Shown: positions 35,767 through 45,220, counted from the stretch's first letter. The stretch is DNA of 64,000 bases from Microcella putealis (GCF_004216575.1 NZ_SGWW01000003.1:248001-312000); one strand, 5' to 3'. A program made the numbers and translations. The notes: generated by a model from the letters alone, not told the origin.

Positions 35767-36198
35767 TTACTCGCGGTGCACGAGGCGCGAGAAGACGATC
35801 GCCGAGCGGGTGTGGTCGACGTTGGGGGCCGAGCGCACGCGCTCCAGTGCCTCCTCGAGCGAGGGGATGTCGCGGGACCGCATGTGCACGATGGCGTCGG
35901 CCTCGCCGGTGACGGTGCCAGCATCCACCACCTCGGGCACGGCCGACAGAAGGCGGCGCAGGTCGTCGGGCGAGACGGTTCCGCGGCAGAAGAGTTCGAC
36001 GTAGGCCTCGACCGCGAGCCCCTCGACCGCGGGGTCGACCTGCACCGTGAAACCCCGAATGACCCCGTCGGCGACCAGGCGGTCGACGCGGCGCTTCACG
36101 GCCGACGCCGACAGGCCCACCACATCGCCGATGTCGCCGTACCCGGCCCGAGCGTTCTGCCGCAGCTGGTCGATGATGCGCGAGTCGATGGCGTCCAT
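35767..36198 (-). CDS. Lrp/AsnC-family transcriptional regulator
   Basis: 143 residues: N-terminal HTH (MDAIDSRIIDQLRQNARAGY, then VVGLSASAVKRRVDRLVADG) and a C-terminal RAM ligand domain (FTVQVDPAVEGLAVEAYVEL ... VTGEADAIVHMRSRD). Such proteins respond to amino acids; the target is unknown. The start at 36198 gives the canonical MDxxDxxI N terminus and lies 6 bases after TACGCT (leaderless). The reading frame is open 16 codons further upstream but has no family sequence there. Neighbouring kynureninase is a possible but unproven target. Confidence 0.9.
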   Translation of the reverse strand: MDAIDSRIIDQLRQNARAGYGDIGDVVGLSASAVKRRVDRLVADGVIRGFTVQVDPAVEGLAVEAYVELFCRGTVSPDDLRRLLSAVPEVVDAGTVTGEADAIVHMRSRDIPSLEEALERVRSAPNVDHTRSAIVFSRLVHRE

Positions 36199-36305
36199 GG
36201 GGCGAGCGTACGCGCATCCGTTGCGTGACAACGAGGGGCAACGCATGAGACCTGCGTGAACGGGCGCGATCCGCGAATCTGAACGCCCGCCCTATACGCG
36301 GGTCG

Positions 36306-36324
36306 CAAGGTTAGGCTAACCTTA
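36306..36324 (+). promoter_or_regulatory. DtxR/IdeR-type iron box upstream of fbpA
   Basis: CAAGGTTAGGCTAACCTTA, 16 of 19 matches to the DtxR/IdeR consensus, with a perfect 17-bp palindrome core (36307-36323). About 80 bases before the fbpA start. It predicts iron repression of the ferric iron importer. Confidence 0.9.
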
Positions 36325-36403
36325 CCTCTGGCGCCGCCGATGGCGCCCCCGGCCGGGCACCGCCCGCCGGCTCTCCCCTCCTACAACCGGAGCCGATATT
36401 CGC

Positions 36404-37459
36404 ATGCGCGCCAACCGCATCCTCGCCCCTGCCGCCCTCACCGCCGCCATCGCCCTGATGGCTGGCTGCGCCGCCGGTACTCCCGACACTGAGCCGACCG
36501 CGGGCGGCGATGCCACCGCCGACAGCGCGGGCTCGTTCACCCTCTACTCGGGCCGCGACGAAGACCTCGTGCAGCCCCTCATCGACCAGTTCGAAGACGA
36601 GACCGGCATCGAGGTCGAGGTGCGCTACGGCAACACCGCCGAACTCGGCGCGCTGCTGCTCGAAGAGGGCGAGGCGACCCCCGCCGACGTGTTCCTGTCG
36701 CAGGACGCCGGCGCCCTCGGCGCCCTCAGCGCCGCCGAGCTGTTCACCACGCTGCCCGACGACATCGCGGGCACCGTACCCGCCGGCTTCACCTCGACCG
36801 ACGGCAGCTGGGTCGGCGTCACCGGCCGCGCCCGCGTCGTCGTCTACGACGGCGAGCAGTACACCGAGGACGAGCTGCCCGACACGATCGAGGGCTACGT
36901 CGACGGCAGCTTCGACGGAACCCTCGCGATCGCGCCGACCAACGCCAGCTTCCAGTCGGCTATCACCGCGCACCGCGTGCTGCTCGGTGAAGACGCAGCC
37001 GAAAAGTGGCTCACCGACCTGCAGGCGACCGACCCCGAGATTTTCGAGGGCAACACGCCGATCCTGACCGCCGTGAACGACGGCGCCACCGACGCGGGCC
37101 TCATCAACCACTACTACTGGTTCCGCCTCGCCTCCGAGGTGGGTGTCGACAACATGCGCGCGCAGCTGAAGTACCTCGAGGCGGGCGACCCCGGCTCGAT
37201 CGTGAACGTGACGGGTGCGGGCATCATGGCGGGTTCGGCCGACAATGAAGCCGCCCTCGCCTTCGTCGAGTACCTCGTCTCGGAGGCCGGCCAGACGTAC
37301 TTCGTCGAGCAGACCTTCGAATACCCGCTCGTTCCCGGCATCGACGCCCCCGAGGGTCTGCCCTCGCTCGAGTCGCTCGTGAACCCCGAACTCGACCTGA
37401 GCGACCTCGACGACCTGTCGACCACCCAAGAGCTGCTCGCTCGCGTCGGCCTGATCTAG
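36404..37459 (+). CDS. fbpA: Ferric iron ABC transporter, substrate-binding lipoprotein (FbpA-like)
   Basis: 351 residues. Lipoprotein signal peptide with lipobox LMAGC (Cys22), then a family 1 iron-binding fold: FTLYSGRDEDLVQPLIDQFE, ADVFLSQDAGALGALS, and the paired tyrosines in INHYYWFRL that coordinate Fe3+ in FbpA/FutA proteins. It presents ferric iron outside the membrane to the FbpB permease encoded next. A GGAG about 12 bases upstream is a weak ribosome site. Preceded by a strong iron box. Confidence 0.92.
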   Translation: MRANRILAPAALTAAIALMAGCAAGTPDTEPTAGGDATADSAGSFTLYSGRDEDLVQPLIDQFEDETGIEVEVRYGNTAELGALLLEEGEATPADVFLSQDAGALGALSAAELFTTLPDDIAGTVPAGFTSTDGSWVGVTGRARVVVYDGEQYTEDELPDTIEGYVDGSFDGTLAIAPTNASFQSAITAHRVLLGEDAAEKWLTDLQATDPEIFEGNTPILTAVNDGATDAGLINHYYWFRLASEVGVDNMRAQLKYLEAGDPGSIVNVTGAGIMAGSADNEAALAFVEYLVSEAGQTYFVEQTFEYPLVPGIDAPEGLPSLESLVNPELDLSDLDDLSTTQELLARVGLI

Positions 37460-37502
37460 CGGGGAACGAACACACCTACCCGCCCCGTCGGCGGGATGCA
37501 CG

Positions 37503-37532
37503 GGGCCGGGCGTTCGAGAGGACGTCCGGCCC
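37503..37532 (+). terminator. Intercistronic stem-loop between fbpA and fbpB
   Basis: 11-bp stem with one G-T pair (37503-37513 with 37522-37532) and an 8-base loop, 43 bases after the fbpA stop. Probably a partial terminator or 3' stabiliser that makes more binding protein than permease, a common arrangement for ABC importers. Confidence 0.6.
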
Positions 37533-37569
37533 TGCCGCATCCCAGCCACCAACTGCTTCACTTAAGCCC

Positions 37570-39168
37570 ATGACCGCAGTCGCGCGTGCCTCCGAACGGG
37601 CTCGCGCGCGCCCGAAACCCGGCCCGGCCGGGCGCGAAGCCACGCCCGTCACCCGCACCCGCCCGCCGCTCGCCCTCGTCGCCGCGGCACTCGTCGCAGC
37701 CTCGGCCGCCGCGATCCCGCTCGTGTACCTCGTGGTGCGCGCCGGCGAGACCGGCGCGGCCACGATCATCCAGACCCTGACGCGGGGCCGCGTGCTCGAA
37801 TACGCGGCGAACTCACTCACGCTCGCGCTGGCGACAACCGCCGCCGCCCTCGTTCTCGGAACCGCCGTCGCGGTCGTCTTGACGCGCATCCGCGTGCCGT
37901 TCCCGCGCACGTGGCTGCTGATCTCGGCCCTACCGCTCGCCGTGCCCTCGTACCTCGCCGGCTACGGCTGGCTCGTGTCGATTCCGTCGCTGAGCGGCTT
38001 CCTGCCCAGCTGGTTGCTGCTCACCGCCGTCACCGTGCCGTACGTGACGCTGCCCGTCGCCGCCGCCCTGCGCAGCGCGACCGGAGACCTCGAGGGCGTC
38101 GCCCGCAGTCTGGGCCGCGGGCCGCTCGCCGCCTTCTTCGTCGCCACCTGGCCGCAGGTGCGCCCGGCCGCGATCGCCGGCTCGCTGCTCGTCGCGCTCT
38201 ACTCGCTGAGCGAGTTCGGCCTCGTCGCGATGCTGCGCTACCCGACCCTCACCTGGGGCATCAACTCGGCGTACTCGGCGAGCTTCGACCGCGCGCAGGC
38301 CGCAACCCTCGCCCTGCTGCTCGTCGTGCTCGCGCTCATCGTCGTGGCCGGCGAGCGCGGCGCCCGCCGCCAACTGCCCCGGCAGGCGGCCCGCGCGGTG
38401 CGCCCCCGCCCGGTTCGTCGCGGGATGCTCGTCGCGCTTCTGCCCGTCGTCGCCGTCGCGCCCGTGGTCGGCGTCGCCGTGCCCCTGTTTGGCCTCGCCA
38501 CCCGCCTCGTGCAGGCCGAGACGCTACGCGACATCGACGTGCCGCGGCTGCTGAGCGCAGTCGGCGCGACCCTCGGCGTCGCCGTCGCGGCCGCCGTGCT
38601 CGCGACCCTGCTTGCGCTGCCCATCGCGGCGCTGGCCGCCCGCTACCGCGGTCGCTTCGTGTCGGCCATCGAGTCGGTCGGCTACCTCGGCCACGCCCTG
38701 CCCGGCATCGTCGTCGGCCTCTCGCTCGTCTTCTTCTCGCTCGCCGTCGTGCCCGTGCTCTACCAGGGCGTCGCCGTGCTCGTCTTCGCCTACGCCGTGC
38801 TGTTCATGCCGAAGGCGATCGGCACGATGCGCGCCGGCCTCGGCGACGTGCCGCCGCGACTGGTCTCGGTCGCGCGCACCACGGGCGTCTCGCCACTCGC
38901 CGCCTGGTGGCGCGTAACGGTGCCGCTGGCTCTGCCGAGCGTCGGCGTCGGCTCCCTGCTGGTGGCCATCGCCACCATGAAAGAATTGCCCGCGACGCTG
39001 CTCTTGCGCCCCACGGGAATCGACACGCTCGCCACCGAGTTGTGGAACAGGACGGTGGTCTTCGAGTTCGGCGCCGCCGCACCCTACGCCGCCCTGCTGG
39101 TACTGCTCGCCGCAGTGCCGGCGATGATCCTGTCCGGAGTAAGCACCACCGCCAAGGAGGAGCTGTGA
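37570..39168 (+). CDS. fbpB: Ferric iron ABC transporter permease, two fused domains (FbpB-like)
   Basis: 532 residues made of two permease halves of about 6 helices each, as in FbpB/SfuB. Each half carries an EAA-type coupling loop: LEGVARSLGRGPLAAFFVATWP in the first and LVSVARTTGVSPLAAWWRVTVP in the second (both quoted in part: ARSLGRGPLAAFF, ARTTGVSPLAAWW). It forms the membrane pore for Fe3+. The stop overlaps the fbpC start (GTGA) and AAGGAGG just before it serves the next gene. Confidence 0.92.
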   Translation: MTAVARASERARARPKPGPAGREATPVTRTRPPLALVAAALVAASAAAIPLVYLVVRAGETGAATIIQTLTRGRVLEYAANSLTLALATTAAALVLGTAVAVVLTRIRVPFPRTWLLISALPLAVPSYLAGYGWLVSIPSLSGFLPSWLLLTAVTVPYVTLPVAAALRSATGDLEGVARSLGRGPLAAFFVATWPQVRPAAIAGSLLVALYSLSEFGLVAMLRYPTLTWGINSAYSASFDRAQAATLALLLVVLALIVVAGERGARRQLPRQAARAVRPRPVRRGMLVALLPVVAVAPVVGVAVPLFGLATRLVQAETLRDIDVPRLLSAVGATLGVAVAAAVLATLLALPIAALAARYRGRFVSAIESVGYLGHALPGIVVGLSLVFFSLAVVPVLYQGVAVLVFAYAVLFMPKAIGTMRAGLGDVPPRLVSVARTTGVSPLAAWWRVTVPLALPSVGVGSLLVAIATMKELPATLLLRPTGIDTLATELWNRTVVFEFGAAAPYAALLVLLAAVPAMILSGVSTTAKEEL

Positions 39169-40238
39169 GCACCCTCGCCGTCGAGAACGCGAGCGTCGAC
39201 TACGGGTCGACGACCGCGGTCACCGACGTCTCGCTCGCGGTCAATTCGGGCGAGCTGGTCGCCGTGCTCGGCCCGTCAGGCTGCGGCAAGACGACGCTGC
39301 TGCTCGCAATCGCGGGCCTCCTGCCCCTCGCCACCGGCAGCATCCGCGTCGGCGATCGTCAGCTGTCGACGCCCGGCGCGACGGTGCCGCCCGAAAAGCG
39401 AGGCATCGGCTGGGTGCCGCAGGAAGCATCCCTTTTCCCTCACCTGTCGGTCGCCGAGAACATCGGATTCGCGGTGCCCGGCGGTCGCGCGTCTCGCGCC
39501 GCCCGCCAGGCGCGGGATGCGCGCATCGCCGAACTCGCGGAGCTGGTCGGCCTCGGCGGCTTCCTCGGGCGCGCGCCCAACCAGCTCTCCGGCGGCCAGG
39601 CGCAGCGCGTCGCCTTGGCGCGTGCGCTGGCCCCGCGCCCGGACGTTCTTTTGCTCGACGAGCCGTTTGCCGCCCTCGACACGCAGCTGCGGGTCGGCCT
39701 GCGCCGCGAGGTCGCCGAGCTCTTGCGCGAGCAGGGCACGACGGCCCTGCTCGTCACCCACGATCAGGAAGAGGCGCTCACCCTCGCCGACCGCGTCGCC
39801 GTCATGCGCGACGGCGAGCTCGCCCAGTTCGGCACGCCCGAAGAGGTGTACCAGCAGCCGGCCAGCGACTGGGTGGCGCGCTTCGTCGGCGACGTCGTCG
39901 AGCTCGACGGCGAGTGGCGGCACGGCCGCGTCACCTGCGCACTCGGGGCGGTCGAAGCTGCCGCCGTCGGCTTCACGCCGCGCGACGGTGAGCGTGTGCG
40001 GCTGATGCTGCGGCCCGAATGGATCATCCCGCGGCCCGACATGCTCGCCCGCGCCGCCGCTGGCGCCGACGCCCGCGTCACCGGCATCTCGTACGCCGGG
40101 CACGACGCCATGCTCACCTGCGACCTCGTTACCGGCTCGCGCGTGCGCATGCGCCTGCCCGCGGTCGAACTGCCGCACGTCGGCGACGAGCTGCGCCTCG
40201 CGGTGCAGCGCCCCGGGCTCGCGTACTCGGCTGCCTGA
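39165..40238 (+). CDS. fbpC: Ferric iron ABC transporter ATPase (FbpC-like)
   Basis: 357 residues. Walker A GPSGCGKTT, signature LSGGQAQRVALARALA, Walker B VLLLDEPFAALD, switch region LVTHDQEEALTLADR, then a C-terminal TOBE-type regulatory region (LMLRPEWIIPRPD, RVTGISYAGHDAML). The GTG start overlaps the fbpB stop; sequence upstream in this frame is the permease gene's shadow. It powers the iron importer. Confidence 0.93.
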   Translation: MSTLAVENASVDYGSTTAVTDVSLAVNSGELVAVLGPSGCGKTTLLLAIAGLLPLATGSIRVGDRQLSTPGATVPPEKRGIGWVPQEASLFPHLSVAENIGFAVPGGRASRAARQARDARIAELAELVGLGGFLGRAPNQLSGGQAQRVALARALAPRPDVLLLDEPFAALDTQLRVGLRREVAELLREQGTTALLVTHDQEEALTLADRVAVMRDGELAQFGTPEEVYQQPASDWVARFVGDVVELDGEWRHGRVTCALGAVEAAAVGFTPRDGERVRLMLRPEWIIPRPDMLARAAAGADARVTGISYAGHDAMLTCDLVTGSRVRMRLPAVELPHVGDELRLAVQRPGLAYSAA

Positions 40239-40263
40239 CCCCGCCGGGCCGTAGGCTCGCCGC

Positions 40264-41472
40264 ATGAGCACCGCCGCACATCTCGACGCCGCAGCACTCG
40301 ACGCCGCCGACCCGCTCGCCGCGCACACCGCGGCCTTCGTGCCGGGCGGCGACCTCGTCGCCTACCTCGACGGCAACTCGCTCGGTCGCCCGCTCGCGAC
40401 CACGGCCGATGCCCTGCGCCACCTGGTCGAACGCGAGTGGGGTGACCGGCTGATCCGCGGCTGGGACGAACTCTGGCTTTCCCGCGCCGAAGAGCTCGGC
40501 GACCGCATCGGTGCCGCCTGCCTCGGCGCGGCCGCCGGCCAGACGGTCGTGGGGGATTCGACGACGGTGCTGATTTTCAAGCTGATCCGCGCATCCGTTG
40601 CGATGCGGCCGGGGCGCACCGAGATCGCGATCCTCGCCGACGAGTTTCCGACCGACCGCTTCATCGTCGAGAAGGTCGCCGCCGACCACGGCCTCACCGT
40701 GCGCTGGGTGACGGCCCCGCACGACGGCGGCATCACCCCCGAGCTCGCCGCCGAGCACGTCAGCGAGCGCACCGCCGCAGCCCTCTTCAGCGGCGTCGCC
40801 TACCGCAGCGCCTGGTTCGCCGACATGCAGGCGGTCACCGGGGTCGTGCAGTCGCACGGCGCGCTGACGATCTGGGACTGCTCGCACGCCGTCGGCTCGG
40901 TGCCACTCGAGCTCGACGCCTGGGGCGTCGACATAGCGGTCGGATGCTCGTACAAGTATTTGAACGGCGGCCCCGGCGCGCCCGCCTGGGCCTACGTCGC
41001 GGCGCGCCACCAGGAGCAGGTCATCAACCCGATCCCGGGGTGGCTGGGCGCGCGTTCGCCGTTCTCGATGACGGAGGGCTACGAGCCCGCGATGGGCATC
41101 CGCCGCCTCGTGAGCGGCACGCCGCCGATCGTCGGCATGGTGCCGCTCGCTGAGATGCTGACGCTCATCGAGCAGGCGGGCATTGATGCGATTCGCGAGA
41201 AGTCGATCGCGCTGACGTCGTACGCGATCGAGCTGGTCGACGAACTGATTCCGGATGCTGTGGTCGCCTCGCCGCGGGACGTCGCCCGCCGCGGCTCCCA
41301 CCTCACCGTCGACCACCCGAACGCTGCCCGGGCGGTGCAGACGCTGTGGGGCGAGGGCGTGATTCCCGACTTCAGGCACCCGAGCGGGGTGCGCGTCGGG
41401 CTGTCGCCGCTCAGTACGACATTCGCCGAGGTCGAGCGCGGGGTGCGCGCGCTCGCGGGTGCGCTGGCCTAG
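40264..41472 (+). CDS. kynU: Kynureninase
   Basis: 402 residues; PLP-dependent hydrolysis of kynurenine to anthranilate and alanine. Features: YLDGNSLGRPL near residue 36, IWDCSHAVGSVPLELDAWGVD with the PLP Asp, and Lys231 in CSYKYLNGGPGAP as the Schiff-base residue, then GWLGARSPFSM and FRHPSGVRVGLSPL. The ATG follows TAGGCT by 6 bases (leaderless). No tryptophan dioxygenase or kynurenine formamidase is in the window, so the pathway context is open. The gene follows fbpC by 25 bases but has its own promoter. Confidence 0.92.
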   Translation: MSTAAHLDAAALDAADPLAAHTAAFVPGGDLVAYLDGNSLGRPLATTADALRHLVEREWGDRLIRGWDELWLSRAEELGDRIGAACLGAAAGQTVVGDSTTVLIFKLIRASVAMRPGRTEIAILADEFPTDRFIVEKVAADHGLTVRWVTAPHDGGITPELAAEHVSERTAAALFSGVAYRSAWFADMQAVTGVVQSHGALTIWDCSHAVGSVPLELDAWGVDIAVGCSYKYLNGGPGAPAWAYVAARHQEQVINPIPGWLGARSPFSMTEGYEPAMGIRRLVSGTPPIVGMVPLAEMLTLIEQAGIDAIREKSIALTSYAIELVDELIPDAVVASPRDVARRGSHLTVDHPNAARAVQTLWGEGVIPDFRHPSGVRVGLSPLSTTFAEVERGVRALAGALA

Positions 41473-41519
41473 AAGGCTCGCGTCACAAGCCGCGGGTGCG
41501 ACTCGAGGCTTGGCGGTTA

Positions 41520-41574
41520 ACGCGCGAAGGGCGCGACGCGAGACCAGCGTGTCTGCATCGCGCCCCTCGCGCGT
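41520..41574. terminator. Convergent terminator between kynU and the small envelope gene
   Basis: 20-bp arms (41520-41539 and 41555-41574) with two mismatches and a 15-base loop, placed between two converging genes. Confidence 0.85.
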
Positions 41575-41580
41575 CGAGCT

Positions 41581-41838
41581 CTAGCGACGCCCGGCGACGA
41601 CGCCGACGAGCACACCCACGAGGGCGACCGCCACCGCACCGAGAGCCACGCCGAACGCGGTCGGGTAGTCCTCGCGGTACTGGTCGACGCGGCGGCCCAC
41701 CTTGCGGGCCTCGCGCACGACGACGTTCTCGTCGCGGTTGTCGTCGATCGTGTCGGCGACCGCGTTCTGGCCATCGCGCACAGCGTCACGCGCGTCGTCG
41801 ATCAGTTCGTTCGTTTCAGACTTCAGCTTCTCAACCAT
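41581..41838 (-). CDS. Small membrane protein with charged helix (ElaB/YtxH-like layout)
   Basis: 85 residues: a long charged helix (VEKLKSETNELIDDARDAV ... REARKVGRRVDQYREDYP) followed by one glycine-rich membrane helix (VALGAVAVALVGVLVGVVAG). This layout resembles ElaB- or DUF883-like envelope proteins, but the match is by layout only. The ATG at 41838 has GGAG 7 bases before it, so it is preferred over the upstream ATG at 41859. Monocistronic. Confidence 0.72.
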   Translation of the reverse strand: MVEKLKSETNELIDDARDAVRDGQNAVADTIDDNRDENVVVREARKVGRRVDQYREDYPTAFGVALGAVAVALVGVLVGVVAGRR

Positions 41839-41991
41839 CTGGGTCTCCTCTCGTCGCACCGCTGATCGGAGCAGTGCACGGTCTTCCAGTCAGTCGCATC
41901 GCGCGCGAGAACCCCTAGCCATTCCAGGGGACGCTCAGGAGGTCGCCAGGCCCGGCTCAGGGGCGACGCCATGCACGCGGCCCGAGCGCGG

Positions 41992-43998
41992 TCACCGCTC
42001 GGTCGAGACGCTGCGACTCTCGCCGCCCACGACGATGCCGTCGACGCGCACGCGGCCCGCGACGTCGAGCGGCCGCGTCGCGAGGGCGCCGCCGGCGCCC
42101 GGCTCGAGCCCCAGCACGGCCTGCAGCACGGCCACCGCCGAGGCCGCCGACCACGCCTGCGGTCGGCACGCCGCGGGGTACGGCACGGGGGAGTCGACGA
42201 GCTCGACGCCGTCGCCCGAGTGCAGTTCAGGCATGCGGTAGTCGAAGCCTTCGGCGGCGCGTAGCAGACCCGAGATCAGTTCGGCCGCCTCGGCGCCTCG
42301 ACCCTCGCGGGCAAGCCCCAGCACGGCGATCGCCGTGTCGTGGGTCCAGACGGCGCCGCCGTGGTAGCTGAGCGGCCAGTAGCCGCCCGCGTCGCTCGAC
42401 ATGGTGCGCAGGCCGTAACCCGAGCTCATCGCCGGGTCGGCGAGCCGCCGCGCGATGAGCGCGCTCTGCTCGGTGTCGAGCAGGCCGGTGCCGAGAAGGT
42501 GACCAATGTTGGAGGTGACCGTGTCGACGGGACGCTTCTGAGCATCCAGGGCGATTGCCGGGTACGGGCCGAGCTCGCCCGTGAGGGCGGGGTCGGTGAT
42601 CCAGAACTGCTCGTGGAAGAGCCGCTTGAGCGAGCCCGCCCAGGCGCGCCACTCGTCGCCGCCGTCGCGGCCGAACGCGTCGAGCATGTCGGCGCCGTGT
42701 ATGGCCGCCTCGTAGGCGTAGGCCTGCACCTCGCAGAGCGCGATCGGCCCGTCGGCGAGCGAGCCGTCGCGCCACTGCACGCTGTCGCCCGAGTCTTTCC
42801 AGCCCTGGTTCGCGAGGCCGTGGCCCGAGCGATCGACGTATTCGAGCAGGCCGTCGCCGTCGGCGTCGCCGTGGTCGCGCATCCAGGCGAGCGCCTGCTC
42901 GAGCGCGGGCAGCAGCGCGCGCACCTCGTCGTCGGGCATGCCCCAGCGCCAGGCGTCGTGCAACAGGCAGACCCAGAGCGCGGTCGCGTCGACGGTGCCG
43001 TAGTACAGCGGCGGCAGCGAGGTCGCGTCGTCGACGACGAGTGTCTGGCGGCGCAGCTCGTGCATGATCTTGCCCGGCTCTTCGGCGGTGTCGTCGACCA
43101 GCTCGGTGCCCTGCAGCCTGGCGAGCACGCGCAGGGTGTCTGCGGCGAGCTGCGTGCCGAGCGGCAGCAAGAACCGCGCCGCCCACAGCGAGTCGCGGCC
43201 GAACAGGGTGAAGAACCAGGGGGCTCCCGCGGCCAAGAACTGCAGGTCGGGCCGCGCGGTCGTCGCCATGCGCAGCGCGTCGAGGTCGGTGAGCGACTGC
43301 GCGACCCAGCGCGCGAGGCGCTGGTCGCCCGCGTCGACAACCGGGGTCGACCAGGGGGCGGGGCCGTCGGCACCGCGCACCGCGGCGATGCGGTCGGTGG
43401 TGTCGAGGCGCCAGCCGACCGTGACCTCGCCGCGCGGCGGAATCGTCACCTCGGCGCTCAGCAGGATGCTCGCCCCGTCAACGCGCGTCGCTAGACCGCT
43501 CGTCGTGAGGCTCGCGTCGACGCTCTCGCCGCTCCAGCGCACGGCGTCACCGTCGGCGCTCGGCGTGACGCCGACGGCCTCGCGATGACCCTGCTTGATC
43601 GACTCCATGAGGCTGGCGTCGGCCTCGATCACGATCTCGATGGTCGTGGTGATGGTGTCGCCGTGGCGCGAGCGCAGCGTCAGCTGCTCGGTGACGCCCC
43701 CCGCGTCGACCGTGCGATCGAGCTCGAGCCGCACGCCGGGGTCGGGCGTCGTGTCATCAAGGTCGCGCAGCAGGTACTGGATGCGCGCCGCATCCGCGCG
43801 CGCCGCCCCCGTCGCGATGTGCTCGGGCCGGGTACCGCCCACGGTGAGTGCGAGTGCGCGAATGATGCGCACATCCGCCAGATACACGCCGTGGATCGGG
43901 GCCGCACCCATCTCACCCGAGGGTGCTGACCAGACCTGCGTCGGCGCACGCAAGACGGTGAGGGCGTCGTGCAGCAGCGGTTGGCGGGGTGGGGTCAC
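41992..43998 (-). CDS. Amylo-alpha-1,6-glucosidase-like glycoside hydrolase (glycogen debranching N-terminal domain)
   Basis: 668 residues. N-terminal beta-domain (APSGEMGAAPIHGVYLADVR onward) typical of the glycogen-debranching N-terminal family, then an (alpha/alpha)6 catalytic part from about residue 230: APWFFTLFGRDSLWAARFLLP, LEYVDRSGHGLANQGWKDSGD and GYWPLSYHGGAVWTHDT, with acidic candidates for catalysis. There is no signal peptide, so it probably acts inside the cell on imported oligosaccharide. The GTG at 43998 is chosen because GGAG lies 8 bases before it; a GTG at 44064 is possible but has no ribosome site. It is divergent from the LacI-SBP-permease operon, implying shared control. 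Confidence 0.85.
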   Translation of the reverse strand: MTPPRQPLLHDALTVLRAPTQVWSAPSGEMGAAPIHGVYLADVRIIRALALTVGGTRPEHIATGAARADAARIQYLLRDLDDTTPDPGVRLELDRTVDAGGVTEQLTLRSRHGDTITTTIEIVIEADASLMESIKQGHREAVGVTPSADGDAVRWSGESVDASLTTSGLATRVDGASILLSAEVTIPPRGEVTVGWRLDTTDRIAAVRGADGPAPWSTPVVDAGDQRLARWVAQSLTDLDALRMATTARPDLQFLAAGAPWFFTLFGRDSLWAARFLLPLGTQLAADTLRVLARLQGTELVDDTAEEPGKIMHELRRQTLVVDDATSLPPLYYGTVDATALWVCLLHDAWRWGMPDDEVRALLPALEQALAWMRDHGDADGDGLLEYVDRSGHGLANQGWKDSGDSVQWRDGSLADGPIALCEVQAYAYEAAIHGADMLDAFGRDGGDEWRAWAGSLKRLFHEQFWITDPALTGELGPYPAIALDAQKRPVDTVTSNIGHLLGTGLLDTEQSALIARRLADPAMSSGYGLRTMSSDAGGYWPLSYHGGAVWTHDTAIAVLGLAREGRGAEAAELISGLLRAAEGFDYRMPELHSGDGVELVDSPVPYPAACRPQAWSAASAVAVLQAVLGLEPGAGGALATRPLDVAGRVRVDGIVVGGESRSVSTER

Positions 43999-44057
43999 GG
44001 CGGGTGCTCCTCGATCGTGGCTAGCGAGTGGTGCGGCGCCGGGCGTTGCCTCAGGGC

Positions 44058-44120
44058 TTGACACCGGCGTCTGGTGTGGGACACACTACCCAAGAATTAG
44101 AACGTTCAAAATGAACGATC
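44058..44120 (+). promoter_or_regulatory. lacI promoter and LacI-type operator
   Basis: TTGACA at 44058-44063 with CACACT 18 bases on (44082-44087) is the best -35/-10 pair in the divergent gap. Just downstream lie overlapping palindromes: GAACGTTC (44100-44107) and CGTTCA-AAA-TGAACG (44103-44117, 6-bp arms). The spot is strikingly AT-rich. It is the likely LacI-family binding site, so the regulator would repress its own operon and possibly the glycosidase gene. Confidence 0.7.
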
Positions 44121-44164
44121 AAAAATCACCCAAACTTTCTTCTACTGGGCCAAAGGGGGCGCAC

Positions 44165-45220
44165 GTGGGACGCATGCCGACCGTCGACGACGTCGCGCAG
44201 GCCGCGGGGGTTTCCCGCCAGACCGTCTCGAACGTGCTCAACAGCCCCGACATCGTGCGCGAGACCACCCGCGAACGCGTGCAGCGCGCAATCTCTGAGC
44301 TCGGCTACCGCCCGCACGCCTCGGCCCGGCGCCTGCGCACCCGCCGCTCGGCCACGATCGGCATTCGCCTCGACCCGCTGCGCGACGGCATCTCGGGCGC
44401 CGTGCTCGACCGCTTCCTGCACAAGCTCGCCGAGCAGGCCGACGCCCGCGACCTCCGGGTCATGATCTTTACGGCCGACGGTGCCGACGACGAGCTGGCG
44501 CACATTCGCCGCCTGCACGACGGCTCCGACGTCGACGCGTTCGTGCTCATCGGCACCGTGCACGGCGACATCCGCCAGCAGTGGCTCATCGACAACGGGG
44601 TGCCCTTCGTCTCGTTCGGTCGTCCGTGGGGCGGCGACCTCGACGACCCGCGCCACCGCTGGGTCGACGTCGATGGGCGCGCGGGCGTGCGCGACGCCGT
44701 GAACCGGCTGCGCGCATCCGGATCGGAGCGCATCGCGTGGATCGGCTGGCCGAGCCCCTCGGGCACCGGCGACGAGCGCCGCGCCGGCTGGGAGGAGGCG
44801 TGCGGCCTCGACGAGGCGACGCGCGCCGCGCTCTCGCTCGCGACGGAAGACGGCGTGGATGCGGGGGCCGCCTGCGCCACGCAGCTGCTGTCCCAGCCCA
44901 CCGCCCCCGACGCGATCGTCTGCGCCAGCGACTCGCTCGCGCTCGGCGCGCTGATGGCGGCGACCGCGGCCGGCCGGCCCGAACTGCCGATCGTCGGCTT
45001 CGACAACACGCCCGTCGCGGGCGCCGTCGGGCTCTCGAGCGTCGACCAGCCGCTCGACGAGGTCGTCGCCGCGGCCCTCGAGCTCCTGTTCGGCGAGAGC
45101 GGTGGCGACGTGCGCCCGAATCCAGACAGCAACGAGGAGCCGACGCATCGGCTCCTCGTGCCTCGACTCGTCGAGCGCAGGTCTAGCCACCTGACGCTCG
45201 GCGGAATCACCGGTGCCTGA
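44165..45220 (+). CDS. LacI-family transcriptional regulator
   Basis: 351 residues. The N-terminal LacI HTH and hinge read TVDDVAQAAGVSRQTVSNVLN then LGYRPHASARRLRTRRS. The C-terminal sugar-binding domain has IGIRLDPLRDGISGAVLDRF, DAIVCASDSLALGALMAA and IVGFDNTPVAG. The GTG at 44165 has AAGGGGG 5 bases before it; the ATG three codons later would begin at the HTH. It is the first gene of the uptake operon and divergent from the glycosidase, so it is the expected sugar-responsive repressor of both. Confidence 0.92.
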   Translation: MGRMPTVDDVAQAAGVSRQTVSNVLNSPDIVRETTRERVQRAISELGYRPHASARRLRTRRSATIGIRLDPLRDGISGAVLDRFLHKLAEQADARDLRVMIFTADGADDELAHIRRLHDGSDVDAFVLIGTVHGDIRQQWLIDNGVPFVSFGRPWGGDLDDPRHRWVDVDGRAGVRDAVNRLRASGSERIAWIGWPSPSGTGDERRAGWEEACGLDEATRAALSLATEDGVDAGAACATQLLSQPTAPDAIVCASDSLALGALMAATAAGRPELPIVGFDNTPVAGAVGLSSVDQPLDEVVAAALELLFGESGGDVRPNPDSNEEPTHRLLVPRLVERRSSHLTLGGITGA

